26,907 bases of DNA from Hypsibius dujardini (taxonomy: Eukaryota > Tardigrada > Eutardigrada > Parachela > Hypsibiidae). The first letter of the stretch is position 1; each line of letters opens with the position of its first letter. The notes under the pieces were generated by a model. The model was not told the DNA's origin. It was given only the letters and a program-made list of their open reading frames with translations, and searched no databases. This document shows positions 1-9,642 of the stretch, piece by piece. The DNA lies in the NCBI GenBank assembly GCA_001579985.1, contig LRSR01000902.1, forward strand, positions 1 to 26,907. Direction: 5' to 3'. Position numbers and translations under genes: made by a program.

Positions 1-1
1 T

Positions 2-52
2 CTCAATTGGAGCATGTACATCGACGATATTCATGAACGCTTGATTGAATGA
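2..52 (+). CDS. 3' end of an upstream gene (C-terminal 16 residues), cut by the window edge
   Basis: Reading from base 2 gives an open frame ending LNWSMYIDDIHERLIE and a TGA stop at 50-52. The coding assignment rests mainly on a second, inverted copy at 967-1021, which keeps the same reading frame and stop and encodes LNWSTHIDGIHERLIE. Five base differences in 55 leave the frame intact. I do not recognise the protein. The rest of the gene lies to the left of the window. Confidence 0.45.
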   Translation, partial: LNWSMYIDDIHERLIE

Positions 53-264
53 TTTATTGTGCTCTTTTCGGCTTCTTCCTCAGGAACCCGGATAGGGAAA
101 CGTTTTCAATGAAAATGTAAAATGGACGACTTGGTTGATGTTTTGATGATTTCTTTTTGGTTTGTGGGAATAAACCATATAATCTCCGTGACTGGTTATG
201 ATTTTCAGTTTTAATACAAATTATTTCGCTGCAATAATTCAAAGTATTTTTTTCCCTCGCCAAT

Positions 265-1348
265 ATGGTGAAAATCAATCCTTCTAACGTTGTGCGGCTA
301 CTTCTGGAGGCTTATGTCGGATGGGAAAAAAGCGATGTCAACGATCACGAAAGGGAGCTCGCAGATAACATCCGAGGTAAGTGTGCATACACACGTTGAC
401 TGCACCAATTTATCAAGACATGTTCTTCAGATTCTTTTACTTTAATTTTGCAGGCGTTATTGATTCGTACCCTACATCGACAGATATGCAGGTTTATTCG
501 AAGGAGTTTTTAGATTTCGAAAACGATTCCGTTGACCGCACATTGGCGGGCGCCGACCTGCAGGAATTTCTGGAAGCGGAGGATCAACTATTGAGTTCAC
601 AGTCGCTGTCGCAGCCGTCTTCCGATTCCTCTTATCACCCTACGCCGGAAGATCCGAAAACCATGAACATCGTGGACTTTGAGTACAAAAACAAAGCTGT
701 TCTGTATTGGAGGGAAGAAGATGGTCAGCCCAGGCAGAAGAAGCTCAAATGGGAGTCTGTTCGCGCTCGGTATAAACAAATGCCAGATAATACGGCGCTG
801 TATCGGTGGGCTGCGCTGGTTGATTCAGGCCAGAAAACAACCAAGGAAAAGCTGAAAGTGATTTTCGAAGCTACGCAGAAGCGTTTCATTGCAGCACGGG
901 ATGAAAGGTTGGTTGGAACATCGTGGACTTTGTGGAATAGTGCTTTTTGGTTCAAGATCACATGTTAAATCATTCAATCAATCGTTCATGAATACCGTCA
1001 ATGTGCGTGCTCCAATTGAGATCTTCCCGAATTTCTCTTCGTTGAACGGGGAACTCTTTGCCGCGAGTCATATTTTTTTTAATCATTTTAGGGGACATTG
1101 TATTCAAGAAAAAAGTTTGGTCACGATCAGAGATTTGCACTCGTGATCGTTCCCTTGTCAGTGTGATATGTTTTTTCTCCAGAACAATCGAACAGATACT
1201 GGCAGAAAAGGGTGAATCCGTGAGAAAAGCTCTGGACGCGGACGAGATCTTCGAAATCGGAGATTTCCCCGCAGACACCGCGACGAATTCCAATGATGTC
1301 GCAGACGGAGAGCAAAATCGCGATGCCGAAAAGGGCAACCATGTCTGA
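265..1348 (+). CDS. Putative DNA-binding protein with CENP-B/Tigger-like HTH region, 3 exons, 243 aa
   Basis: Exons are 265-376, 454-907 and 1183-1348, with donors GTAAGT (377) and GTTGGT (908) and acceptors TTTTGCAG and TTCTCCAG. Phases 1 and 2 close exactly and give 244 codons including the TGA. The first exon encodes MVKINPSNVVRLLLEAYVGW. The middle is acidic and serine-rich. A basic segment follows, with KAVLYWREEDG, a helix ending RYKQMPDNTALYRW, and KLKVIFEATQKRFIAARD. The order 'KAVxYW - RYK/FRK - LYRW - KL..I...F..AR' resembles the helix-turn-helix regions of CENP-B/Tigger-derived proteins as I remember them; this is pattern recognition, not a search result. No catalytic transposase domain is present. 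Intron 2 carries an inverted copy of the upstream gene's 3' end. The last codons overlap the start of the FKBPL-like gene. Specific function unknown. Confidence 0.6.
967..1071 (-). pseudogene. Inverted partial copy of the upstream gene's 3' end, inside an intron
   Basis: Bases 967-1021 are the reverse complement of 1-55 with five mismatches. Read on the minus strand the copy keeps an open frame (KEFPVQRREIREDLNWSTHID...) and ends in TGA at 972-970, matching the gene end at 2-52. The frame extends upstream to an ATG at 1071-1069. Beyond 1021 the match cannot be followed because the partner runs off the window. It lies in intron 2 (908-1182) of the HTH gene, on the opposite strand. It is most likely a duplicated, inverted terminal-exon fragment. 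Confidence 0.5.
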
Positions 1349-2127
1349 GGAACCGGTTTGGGAGCTGGCGTCGGATAAGACGTTTAAGAAACGTCTCATC
1401 AATCGGGGCACGGGATTGAGTTGTCCGCGCGACGGAAGTGTCTGTAAAATAAGAATTCAGGCACTGGGCGAAACCTTTCCGGAGACGCTACTAAGCCGCT
1501 CTATTAACCTCGGAAATAAGTTGAAGGAGTTTCAAGAAATCGTTATCGGTTAGTATTCTTCGTTTCAAAAGTAAAATACTCAGTTTTAAATATTTATCTA
1601 ATTTAATTTTTTATGATTATTTAATTTAAGGTAAAATTTGAAAGGTTTAATACTTTATTATTTTATTATTTTAACTTTTTTTAAATAAATAAATTTTTTA
1701 ATTTATATTTTAATTTAATTTTTAATTTAATTTAATTTTTAATCGGACATTGCTTGTGTTGTTTTAGGTGAGAATGACACGGAACTGGACCATATGCTGG
1801 ACAAGATCCTCGAACACATGAGACTACGAGAGACGTCTGATTTCCGCTTTCAAATTAATCGTCACGAGCGCACCTCTCTAGCCCGGGAGAAGGAGGTGCC
1901 GGAATTCCTCACGATGGAGATTCGAATCGAATTGCTGTCTTTTACGGAGGTGCCGGAGGTGTGGGAGCTCAATCCGGCACAGTTGGTGGACGCTGGCCGA
2001 CATCACAAAGACAAAGGCGTGGAGTGGTTTAACAGTGGAAACTATGTTTATGCGCTGAGGAGATTCACGAAAGCTGTTCGCTGTTTGATCGTCATCGACA
2101 AGGAGATGTTGGAGAAGCTGGCCAAGG

Positions 2128-2181
<54 letters not shown>

Positions 2182-2541
2182 GTCTTTGTGTCTGTTTCTT
2201 TGTCTGTCTGCGTGTCTACCTAGGTACTTTGGGGAACATGTTGTTTATTTTCAGAAAATGCGGATGCTGCCGTCCTATTCCGGGAGTATTGTACACTGCT
2301 AGCCAATGTCTACACCAACATCGCCGCTGTCCAGTTGAAAGTGCCCAACAACGTCTCCGTGATTGACATCTGCACCAAGGCACTGGCGTTCCAATCGAAC
2401 AACGTGAAAGCACTGTACCGTCGCGGGGTGGCGTACGCACGCTCCGGACAAAACCATCTGGCGAGGACGGATCTGGAAAATGCTTTGAAGCTCGCTCCAC
2501 ATGACCCGGTTGTGCAGAACGAACTCAAATTACTCAAATAA
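1341..2541 (+). CDS. FKBPL: FKBPL-like TPR co-chaperone, 3 exons, 284 aa
   Basis: Exons are 1341-1548, 1768-2127 and 2255-2541, with phase-1 introns (donors GTTAGT and GTCTGT; acceptors GTTTTAG and TTTTCAG). The N-terminal part (WELASDKTFKKRLINRGTG, then CKIRIQALG) matches the degenerate FKBP-type domain of vertebrate FKBPL, which has lost the usual PPIase residues. From about residue 135 (VWELNPAQL) a TPR domain follows, with GVEWFNSGNYVYALRRFTKA and, from about 197, a second block containing NNVKALYRRGVAYARSGQ and DLENALKLAPHDP. FKBPL proteins bind Hsp90 through the TPR and act in the cytosol and nucleus in client and p21 stability. Human FKBPL is about 349 residues; this one lacks most of the N-terminal extension. 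The start at 1341 is chosen because it precedes the conserved block directly; an in-frame ATG pair at 1293 is an alternative. The family is fairly sure, the start less so. Confidence 0.82.
2128..2218 (+). repeat. (TCTG)n microsatellite that begins at a 5' splice site
   Basis: The second FKBPL-like intron (2128-2254) starts with its donor GTCTGT, and this is also the first unit of a TCTG tetranucleotide run that is pure for about 40 bases and then degenerates. Each following unit offers the same GTCTGT hexamer. Confidence 0.85.
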
Positions 2542-2754
2542 TGCTTAATTGATCAACTTGTTTTGCAGTCACCCTGTTTCGATCACTGACAAGAATTCCT
2601 TCCAAAATATTCCTAGTAAATTTTGCCTTGTTCGATTTGATGAGTTTCGTTTCGGAGAAAGCCTGGATCCGTAGATTCCCAGTGCGGTCAGTTGTAATGG
2701 GTATCAAACAGAACGACAAACTGCCTTGCAGATAGAAGCACAATGAGATAAACA

Positions 2755-3150
2755 GACCGAAGGGTTTGCAGGCAGTGAGACAAACAAATAGATAGACAAA
2801 CAAGCAAACAGTGAGACAGACAGACAGACAGACAGGCAAATAGACTGAGACAACGACGACAGACGGAGCGAGAGACACAAACGGATAGGCAGGCAGACAG
2901 GCACGCAGACAGACAGGTAGATGAATACAAACCGACAAGCTCTCAGACAGACAGACAGGCATAATTATAGACAAAAAAAGAGGCATACCTTCAGACAGAC
3001 GGAAAGACAGATAAAAAAACATTCAGATAAACAGACAGACAGGCAGGCATATACAAATCGACAGGCTCTCAGACAGACATATATGCAAAAGTGAAGACAA
3101 ACATACAGTTAGGCAGACAGATAGACGATCAGACAGACAAACAAACAGAC
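2755..3150. repeat. Degenerate (CAGA)n/(GACA)n microsatellite field
   Basis: Roughly 400 bases downstream of the FKBPL-like gene consist of interrupted CAGA/CAGG/CAAA tetranucleotides. This is the complementary strand of the TCTG motif in the preceding intron. Open frames read from it are low-complexity (SVCL/PVCL repeats) and not genes. I see no gene between 2542 and about 3600. Confidence 0.85.
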
Positions 3151-3854
3151 AGGAAGCGTGGGATACAGTGTTTTTTTTTGTTCGTCTGCTGGATGTTTGA
3201 CTGCTGTACGTGAACATTTCGCCCAGCATGAGTGCTCCAAAGAACTCTTGAAAACCACTGATACTGCAAAAACCTCCATTTTACTTTACTTAGCAAACGT
3301 GTTTACATGTGGAACCTTTCCTGAGAGGTTTCACAACTGAATGCCGAAATGAGTACAGTCACTTAAATCTCTAAATACGGTACAGGACAATTCTGCGCAG
3401 TATAAAAAATACCTGAATTTAAAAAAAATAAGACGCTATAGCGAGTAATATTCGGTGGTTTGTCCTTCCTTTTTCACTCATTCTTCATCGGACCTAATTA
3501 AGGCCGGACTGTACCGTGTTTGGTGATGACATCCGTTATTATGAAGCAGAAATATCCTCTGTTTGTTATGGGCGTGTTCATCGCCCACAAAAAAAATTGC
3601 ATCAGCAGTTAAATACCGGACCGGGCTTCCGACATCGCATGGGGAGATGCTCCAAGTCCCTACTTGGGAGAGGAATCCGGCAAGGCTAATTTACCCGGGC
3701 CCGCCCGAGGGTTACGGTGACTTTTCCTACCATCCACGGATACATCGTCGAAAAACGAGGAAGCAAGTTAAACACTTGTTCCATTCGTTTTTCGAAGACA
3801 GCGAAGTATGCTAAGTTATTATTAGCAGGTACTCAAGAGTCTAGCTGATTAAAC

Positions 3855-3869
3855 GACAGACAGACACAA

Positions 3870-3920
<51 letters not shown>
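3855..3920. repeat. (CAGA)n microsatellite in intron of the GT23-like gene
   Basis: A nearly pure CAGA run of about 65 bases lies inside the inferred intron 3806-4027. It uses the same tetranucleotide as the fields near 2130 and 2800, so this motif has expanded repeatedly within 2 kb. Confidence 0.85.
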
Positions 3921-5170
3921 TTTCAGTCACTAGAACAAAAATGTGCCCTAATTACTGAGAAGCGTTTGTATTGTAATAATAGCATTCCAGCGCTCATGAA
4001 AAATTAAAATGAGCAAACTCTCTTTAGGTCGTCGAGTTCCGACGCGCTTACGCTGCACACTTCTCAAGTCAACTCCGAGGAAGTCCCACATTTGGTTACG
4101 TTCTTCAAGGCAAAACCGGTTTCGGGTCCGTCATCAACAACGCTCTCCACGCTTACGCGGTCGGCAGTCAACCGGAAGTCGATCGAATCTTCCAAATGTT
4201 CCAGATCGGTTGGCGGTACACGAAACTCGCTGACCTCTTCGAAGATTTCGCTAAGGACACGCCCCACTCACTATTCCCGCAACTGTTTAACAAAAGCGAC
4301 GAAATCGCATTCCTCAATAAATCGGAGGACTTCAAGCTTCTCTTCAGAAATCCCACCACGTCCGTTGACGTCGTTATTAAGGGAGCTAACGACTTGGCTG
4401 TTCGCTACCAACATACGAATCAGTCCAATTTCCTGCATCTCATGGTGAATATTATTTTCAAGCAGGAAGGGATTCCGAAAATGTTCCAGACAAAGTCGGA
4501 AATGGCTCGAGCGATGTGGAACCTAAAACGAAGACTAAAAAATGTCCTGCAAAAATTATGGTGTGCCTTGATGTCGCCGTGGGGGGAATTCATTGCGATC
4601 CACATCCGACGAGGATCGAGACAAGATTTCAGCCAGAGAAATGAAGAGCATCGAGGTGGCGGATTATTATGAGAAGTTGCTAGAAGTTTGTGCGGCTCGT
4701 GACACGCCCTGTCCGAAGAAAATAATCCTCATGTATGACGACAGAGAGGCCTTGATTGCCATAAAAAATTTGGCTGGAACAACGTTCGAGGTGGGCAATT
4801 TTTGAAGAAAAACGATTGGTATCAAGTCATTATACAGATTAATAATTTATTAATTTATTTATACAATTTATTTTATTTATATATTTTTCTTGCTCGACGG
4901 TTAGTTACGTTCTTGCGTATATTCACAAAATACTTATAAATGTTTCTAGCATTTGCAATATTTTTTATGGTTTGTAAATATGTTGTAAAAATGTTTGTAG
5001 TACTTGAAATATTTGTATTTTTGTTTTGTAAATATTTATGAATATTTGCACGTAGTTTGAAAATGTGAACCGTAGCTAACCAAACTGACTATTTACGACA
5101 AAATGCAATTAGGAAAAAAGAAACAGCTTTGAAGGTTGCAATATTTCGAGAAGCTGCTGGACGTTTCACG

Positions 5171-5234
5171 GTGACTCAGATTTCAGTCAAAGAAACTAAG
5201 GTCAACGAATTGGCGGATTATTGTGAGAAGTTGC
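5171..5234 (+). pseudogene. Diverged copy of a GT23 exon segment within the intron
   Basis: Bases 5171-5234 encode VTQISVKETKVNELADYCEKLL, paralogous to DKISAREMKSIEVADYYEKLL in the preceding exon (about 4620-4682). Nucleotide identity is obvious in the stretch ending GGCGGATTATTGTGAGAAGTTGCT. No splice sites frame it convincingly, and similarity stops right after this segment. It is best read as a partial tandem duplication lying in intron 4791-5396. Confidence 0.55.
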
Positions 5235-5973
5235 TTATTACAATTTGTTTTTGTATAAATTTAAGTTTCAGATAATATGCAAGTATTACGCAACTGTGAA
5301 CTGTTGACTATGGAAAATAATTCGCACTTGATATAATTATTCTTAATATTCGAGCTTTTGAATTTTACTTGACAAAAACATGTTTCACTATTTTAGGCTG
5401 TGGATCTGTCTGAATTGCTTTTCGAAGTCGGGGAACGAGTGGAACGGTTCGTCTCGCCTTTAAGTGGATTCCAACTGCACGAGCTGCTGCCGGGGAATTT
5501 CAGTGACAGATTATGGAAAGTGCACTCAAAGGAACTGGTCATTTCGATAACGTTGCTATCCATGGCGGAGCATGTGATTTGTACCTTCTCTTCAAATGTT
5601 TGTCGGTTAGCAGCGTTGCTTCGCGGTGATTATTCCGATAAATCGATGCATAGTTTAGATGAGAAATGGCATCCCTTATGAATATTACATTAATGGGAGG
5701 TCGTAAAAAGTGATTACGGATTCTTTCGATTATCAAAATAACCCACTGAAAGCAATTTGTCGTGCCTGAATTAAACACAAGGCGTGTCTGAGTTTCATCC
5801 GAACTGATCAACTTTTAAACTTTTTCAGAAATGAAATATCGACTCGGTAAACAATTTAAAAATCCGTAATTTTGTTGCACCGTATGATCTTCTGTAAAAC
5901 CATCCGCTCTGTTGATGCTCGTCGTGGTTCTGACTCAAAAACTAATCCGCTTCCGAATTGGCGGTATTCCATT

Positions 5974-8900
5974 TTAGAAAATTAAAGTCAAGATAATCAT
6001 TAACAAAAATAAGAAAAAGCTGAAGCCTGATTTTGCAGCGAAGTTACTGTAGAACCCTTTCAAGCGGTCAGCTTCTCGCTGACCAGATAGCAACGCCCCA
6101 TGAATGGTTCCAAAGTATTCCGAGTGAGTCGCTTCGCCAGCGAACAAAAGCGAATACGCTTTTTTGCCTTTTTGAGCCGTTTCAAATTCCCATTCCGGAA
6201 GGGCCAGGTCAGAAGGGCTTCGATTGGCTCGCGAACTGTTCACCGAGAAGAACGTGTACGTCCCCTGGAAGTAAGGGTTGTTCGACCATTTTTCCCTGCG
6301 AAGCAAAGCGTCTAGAGTTAGACCTAAGTCTGATTGTTATATTTTGTTGCAATCATTCGTCATTATTTACCGAATCAGCTCGATTGGTCTTGGAACTTGG
6401 ACTTCACGGCAGTATTTCTGAAGAATTTGCCAACACTCGTTGAGGACTTGCACGTCGGATAGTTGATCGACCAGATAAGAGCCCGGACCTCCGATTAGCA
6501 CCCAAATAGTATTGGGAATGGCGTTCCGCGAGGCAACCGGTCCGAATTGAACCACGAAATCGGTCCACACAGTCTGCAATACAATTTTCACTTCAATGGA
6601 ATGGCGCCGAAAGGCACAGGCAGCAGAAGAACTCATGTTCCGTTTCGGTCCTAGCAAACCAGAACAGGTTGCATGCAACTGACCGGCAGCGAACAGAGCA
6701 AAGGGAAAAACAAAGCGAATCAGAATAAAATGGAACAGAGTACACAGGAACAGTATCACGTCATAACAAAGGGTAACAAACCGAACTTAAGTTAACAAAG
6801 AAAAATATCATAGAACAGAGCAGCAAAAGTAATGAGGCATAGTAGAAAAACGCCGCACAGCAAGGCAAAAACGAGAAAAACAGGACAGAATCAGAACATA
6901 ATGGAACAAGGCCAAAGAACACAAACAGTAACAAGACAAGACCGAGCACAAACTAAAGAACAAGCCAGGCCCTTGGCTCTGTTTGGCTGGCTGCGGCTGT
7001 TGAGTCTTAACTGAAATCAGAGTGCGAACGGTACCATAGACACGACGATGTACAGAGAGTGCAAGTGCTAAACTGAACAAGTAGAACAGATTATAGAAAA
7101 GGATCCAGATAAGAAGATTAGAATATAGCAAGGAGATTAGAACAGATCACACCAAAACAGAACAGAAACGACGAAATCGCTTCAGAATGGAACAAAACGG
7201 AACAGAACGGAATAGAACAGAGCAGAACAGAACAAAACAGAAGGGAACAAAACGTGTTAGGACAGTGAGAGGAGATCAAAACGGCAGAATAAAGCAGAAC
7301 AAAACGGAACAGAAAAATGCAAACATTGTACAATTTGACATACATTTTTCTCCTATAAGAGCACTAAGGAACACCAAGGCAGTTTGAATATATATATACC
7401 GATTGCTTCGAGGTAAACGGTATGCTGGACTTTATGTCCTCCGTCATAATCAGCCCGAACTTCGAGGAACCCCGCGGTTGCAGCCCTTCCCAAAATGCCG
7501 TTGGAAACCGAACATACAATTTTGACATCGAACCAAATCCGGCATCTGCAATTGCGTTTAATTTCTCCGTCGTCAACGCCGGCTCAAACAAATCAGGCGA
7601 TCTTTTCATCACCCCCAGAGGCAGCGTCAGAATGACATGAGCCCCACTCAACCACGTTCCATCACTGCAGCGAACAGTGACGCGGGTGGTGTTCGTGGCA
7701 AGGTCCGCATTCCACTGCTCGATCCGCTGCACGGGTTTGTTCAGTTTGAGCCAGCTCCTCGGGAACGTCGAGGTCATATTATCGACCACCGAAGACATGG
7801 CCACGGTCGGTTTCAGAACGAAATTGGGCGGACCGCTCCGCTTGTCGGTGTAATGACGACGAGAGAGAAGATTCGGGTCAGGCGAAGGCGTCTCCACCAT
7901 TTCTTTCCTAATCATAACCGCTCATTACCAATCGTGAGGAACGCTTACAAAATGGGCGTTCAAACAAAAACGCATATTTTTTAAAAAAAATGTCAAAAAC
8001 AACAAAAAACAAATTTTCATTCAGTTTTAAATAAATTCGATGCTAAATTTTTGGCTGAAAGAACAGCAATGAAAGGTATTAGGATATACGCGTATTTCGT
8101 ACCTTAGGTAATAGTAGTAGACGGCTTCAAATTGCCGAAGTTGGCGAGCGGCATCGAGAACTCCGTATTGATCCTGTTCGTGGTTTGATCCGGAAAGAAC
8201 GGCTGCGAGGTGTTTCAACATTTGGGCACTTCGATCGGATTCTACACTGACAGTTTGGACGCCCGGATCGGATGTCTTTGTTTCTTTCTTGTAGATGTGG
8301 ATGAGCTTGTCCAAATAGGAATTGGCATCTTTGATGTATTTCTCTTCGATGCTACTAGGCTATTAAAACAAAACAAAACACGATTACATTTTTTTCGCAA
8401 AACAAAACTTTTTTTTATTCAGTACTTAATTAATTTTTCCCTGTACCTTTCGCTCGCGATATAGAAAGGGCTCATCGAGAACTTCCGGAGCCGGATCTAA
8501 AAGATGATGCTTCTCTGCGAAGTCGTACAATAAATGCCCGGTTTCATGGATCACATCTCCGCCAAATTCCAGGAAATGATTTCCCGGCTGAGCTACAATT
8601 TTTGGATGGATAAAACAAATACGTATAAAAACCACCCACGACTCGGCGATTCGGCGACCGTTTTACTTTTGCTGAGAATCCTTCCACCGGTTCTGCCAAG
8701 CGCCTCCAAAATTGTCACGTTACGGAAGCCGGAATCGTAAAGACGCTGGGCCGCTGCCAAGCCAGCGGCGCCCGCTCCGACAATGATGATCGGAAGGTCA
8801 CTCGGAAAGCTTCGCTTTTCCTTCCCGTGCACACCTAAAACGTGTTTCACAATTTGCAGTATCAGGGAAGCACGCAAAAAATAGCTCAACGAGATTTCAA

Positions 8901-8999
8901 ACTGTCATCTGGAATGGAACAAAATATGCACGGACCTGTTGCAAATGCGGCCAAAACCATCGACACACACCAGAAGAGCCCGATTTGTGTGATGTCCAT
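5974..8999 (-). CDS. FAD-dependent polyamine (spermine) oxidase, secreted or membrane-tethered form, 7 exons, 555 aa
   Basis: Exons on the minus strand are 8999-8936, 8834-8667, 8592-8447, 8359-8103, 7907-7400, 6573-6371 and 6295-5974. All introns are GT-AG, phases close, and the total is 1668 nt. Exon 1 encodes a signal peptide (MDITQIGLFWCVSMVLAAFA). Residues 37-46 (IIIVGAGAAG) are the Rossmann dinucleotide motif, E64 is the ribose-binding acid, and GRTGGR is at 67-72. Then come FGGDVIHE, carrying the substrate-channel histidine position, LTLPLGVMKRS, and FAGEATHSEYFGTIHGALLSG (500-520), the C-terminal FAD motif of the family. Such enzymes oxidise spermine, spermidine or acetylated forms to an aminoaldehyde and H2O2. 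The length equals human SMOX, but SMOX is intracellular, whereas this protein has a signal peptide and a hydrophobic tail after residue 532 (FSFFLFLLMIILTLIF), suggesting a GPI signal or tail anchor. The substrate cannot be fixed from sequence. Confidence 0.88.
6690..7320. repeat. Degenerate GAACA/AACAGA-type repeat filling a polyamine oxidase intron
   Basis: Most of intron 6574-7399 is built of imperfect 5-mers such as GAACA, GAACG and AACAG, densest at 7185-7310. On the transcribed (minus) sense it is a long UGUUC/pyrimidine-rich tract. Open frames here are low-complexity artefacts. Confidence 0.7.
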
Positions 9000-9642
9000 T
9001 TTGAATTTTTCTGGTTTCTCAGGGTATGCACCTGAAATTTAAAGCGACCCTTCGATTTATCTGAGGAGCAGTGTGCGAAATACGATAAATCTGTGACAAG
9101 CTTAAAATGTGCGGCTGGAGAAATTAGACGATCAACTTTTGTGTACTGTGTTCCGAGTGTGCTGAGTGGAGGATTGTGCTGACTGTGCAAATGGTGAATC
9201 TCGGGCTCATCTGCTTACCCAGCAGATACTCACATACCTTAACCCTCTACCCGATCAAAATAGGATTATCAATAAGACGTCATCAGGCTCAAGACTTTGA
9301 GGACTTTCCAGTCGTGTCAAGCTTTCAAATATTGACTGGAGGATCGTCAAGGGAATTGGTTAAATTTGAACAGATTTAACATGCATGTTCGAAGTTACCG
9401 TAATGACCTTGATATTGGACGGCAGGTCTATAGAGAAATTCCACAATTGTGATAAAGTCCCCTAGGCCTCCCGCAGTAAGTCTGGTAGGTGATCGTGCAC
9501 CTTGATCAGTGACGGTAGAGTCTACTTAGCCTCTAGATCTCACCGTGCGATGCATTTGGTCTATTTCTTCTGAATTTTCTGTCCTTATGTCTGGACACTT
9601 GCAATCCACATATTGCGTGGCTCAGGCCCATGCATACTGAAC
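9000..9642. other. Intergenic segment upstream of the polyamine oxidase gene
   Basis: I see no coding exon or recognisable RNA gene. The segment should hold the promoter and 5' untranslated region of the minus-strand polyamine oxidase gene, but I see no convincing core promoter motif. Confidence 0.5.

Larger units (their letters stand above)
3609..5681 (+). pseudogene. Alpha-1,6-fucosyltransferase-like (GT23) gene with a frame break; possible pseudogene
   Basis: Two exons are well supported: 4028-4790 (acceptor CTCTTTAG, donor GTGGGC) and 5397-5681 (acceptor ATTTTAG), both phase 0. Exon A contains GKTGFGSVINNALHAYAVG, which corresponds to the start of the catalytic domain, and AIHIRRG at about 4594-4613, the family's HxRRxDK donor-binding motif. 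Exon B contains VICTFSSNVCRLA and HSLDEKW, matching the CTFSSQVCR motif of FUT8. The family transfers fucose from GDP-fucose to the innermost GlcNAc of N-glycans in the Golgi. Directly after HIRRG the frame shifts: four extra bases at about 4614-4617 separate it from DKISAREMKSIEVADYYEKL in another frame. The product also ends at HPL without the usual C-terminal SH3-like region. A likely upstream exon ends at 3805 (donor GTATGC, ...HSFFEDSE), phase-compatible with 4028 but weaker. I found no transmembrane anchor exon. A sequencing error could also explain the break. Confidence 0.6.

Noticed and set aside
2534-3022. Long minus-strand open frame of Cys/Leu/Val/Ser repeats
   Set aside because: It is a translation of the CAGA microsatellite, with no codon structure or non-repetitive domain.
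3158-3340. Short plus-strand frame upstream of the GT23-like gene
   Set aside because: It begins in microsatellite sequence and shows no family similarity or phase-compatible splice to the next exon.
3541-3609. MKQKYPLFVMGVFIA start as a possible signal-anchor exon of the GT23-like gene
   Set aside because: It looks like a signal anchor, but the only way to join it to the next segment needs an intron of 30-45 bases with the wrong phase.
7118-7345. Minus-strand hydrophobic frame in the polyamine oxidase intron
   Set aside because: It is made of GAACA-type repeat translations (FCSVLFCS...). It lies between well-supported exons.
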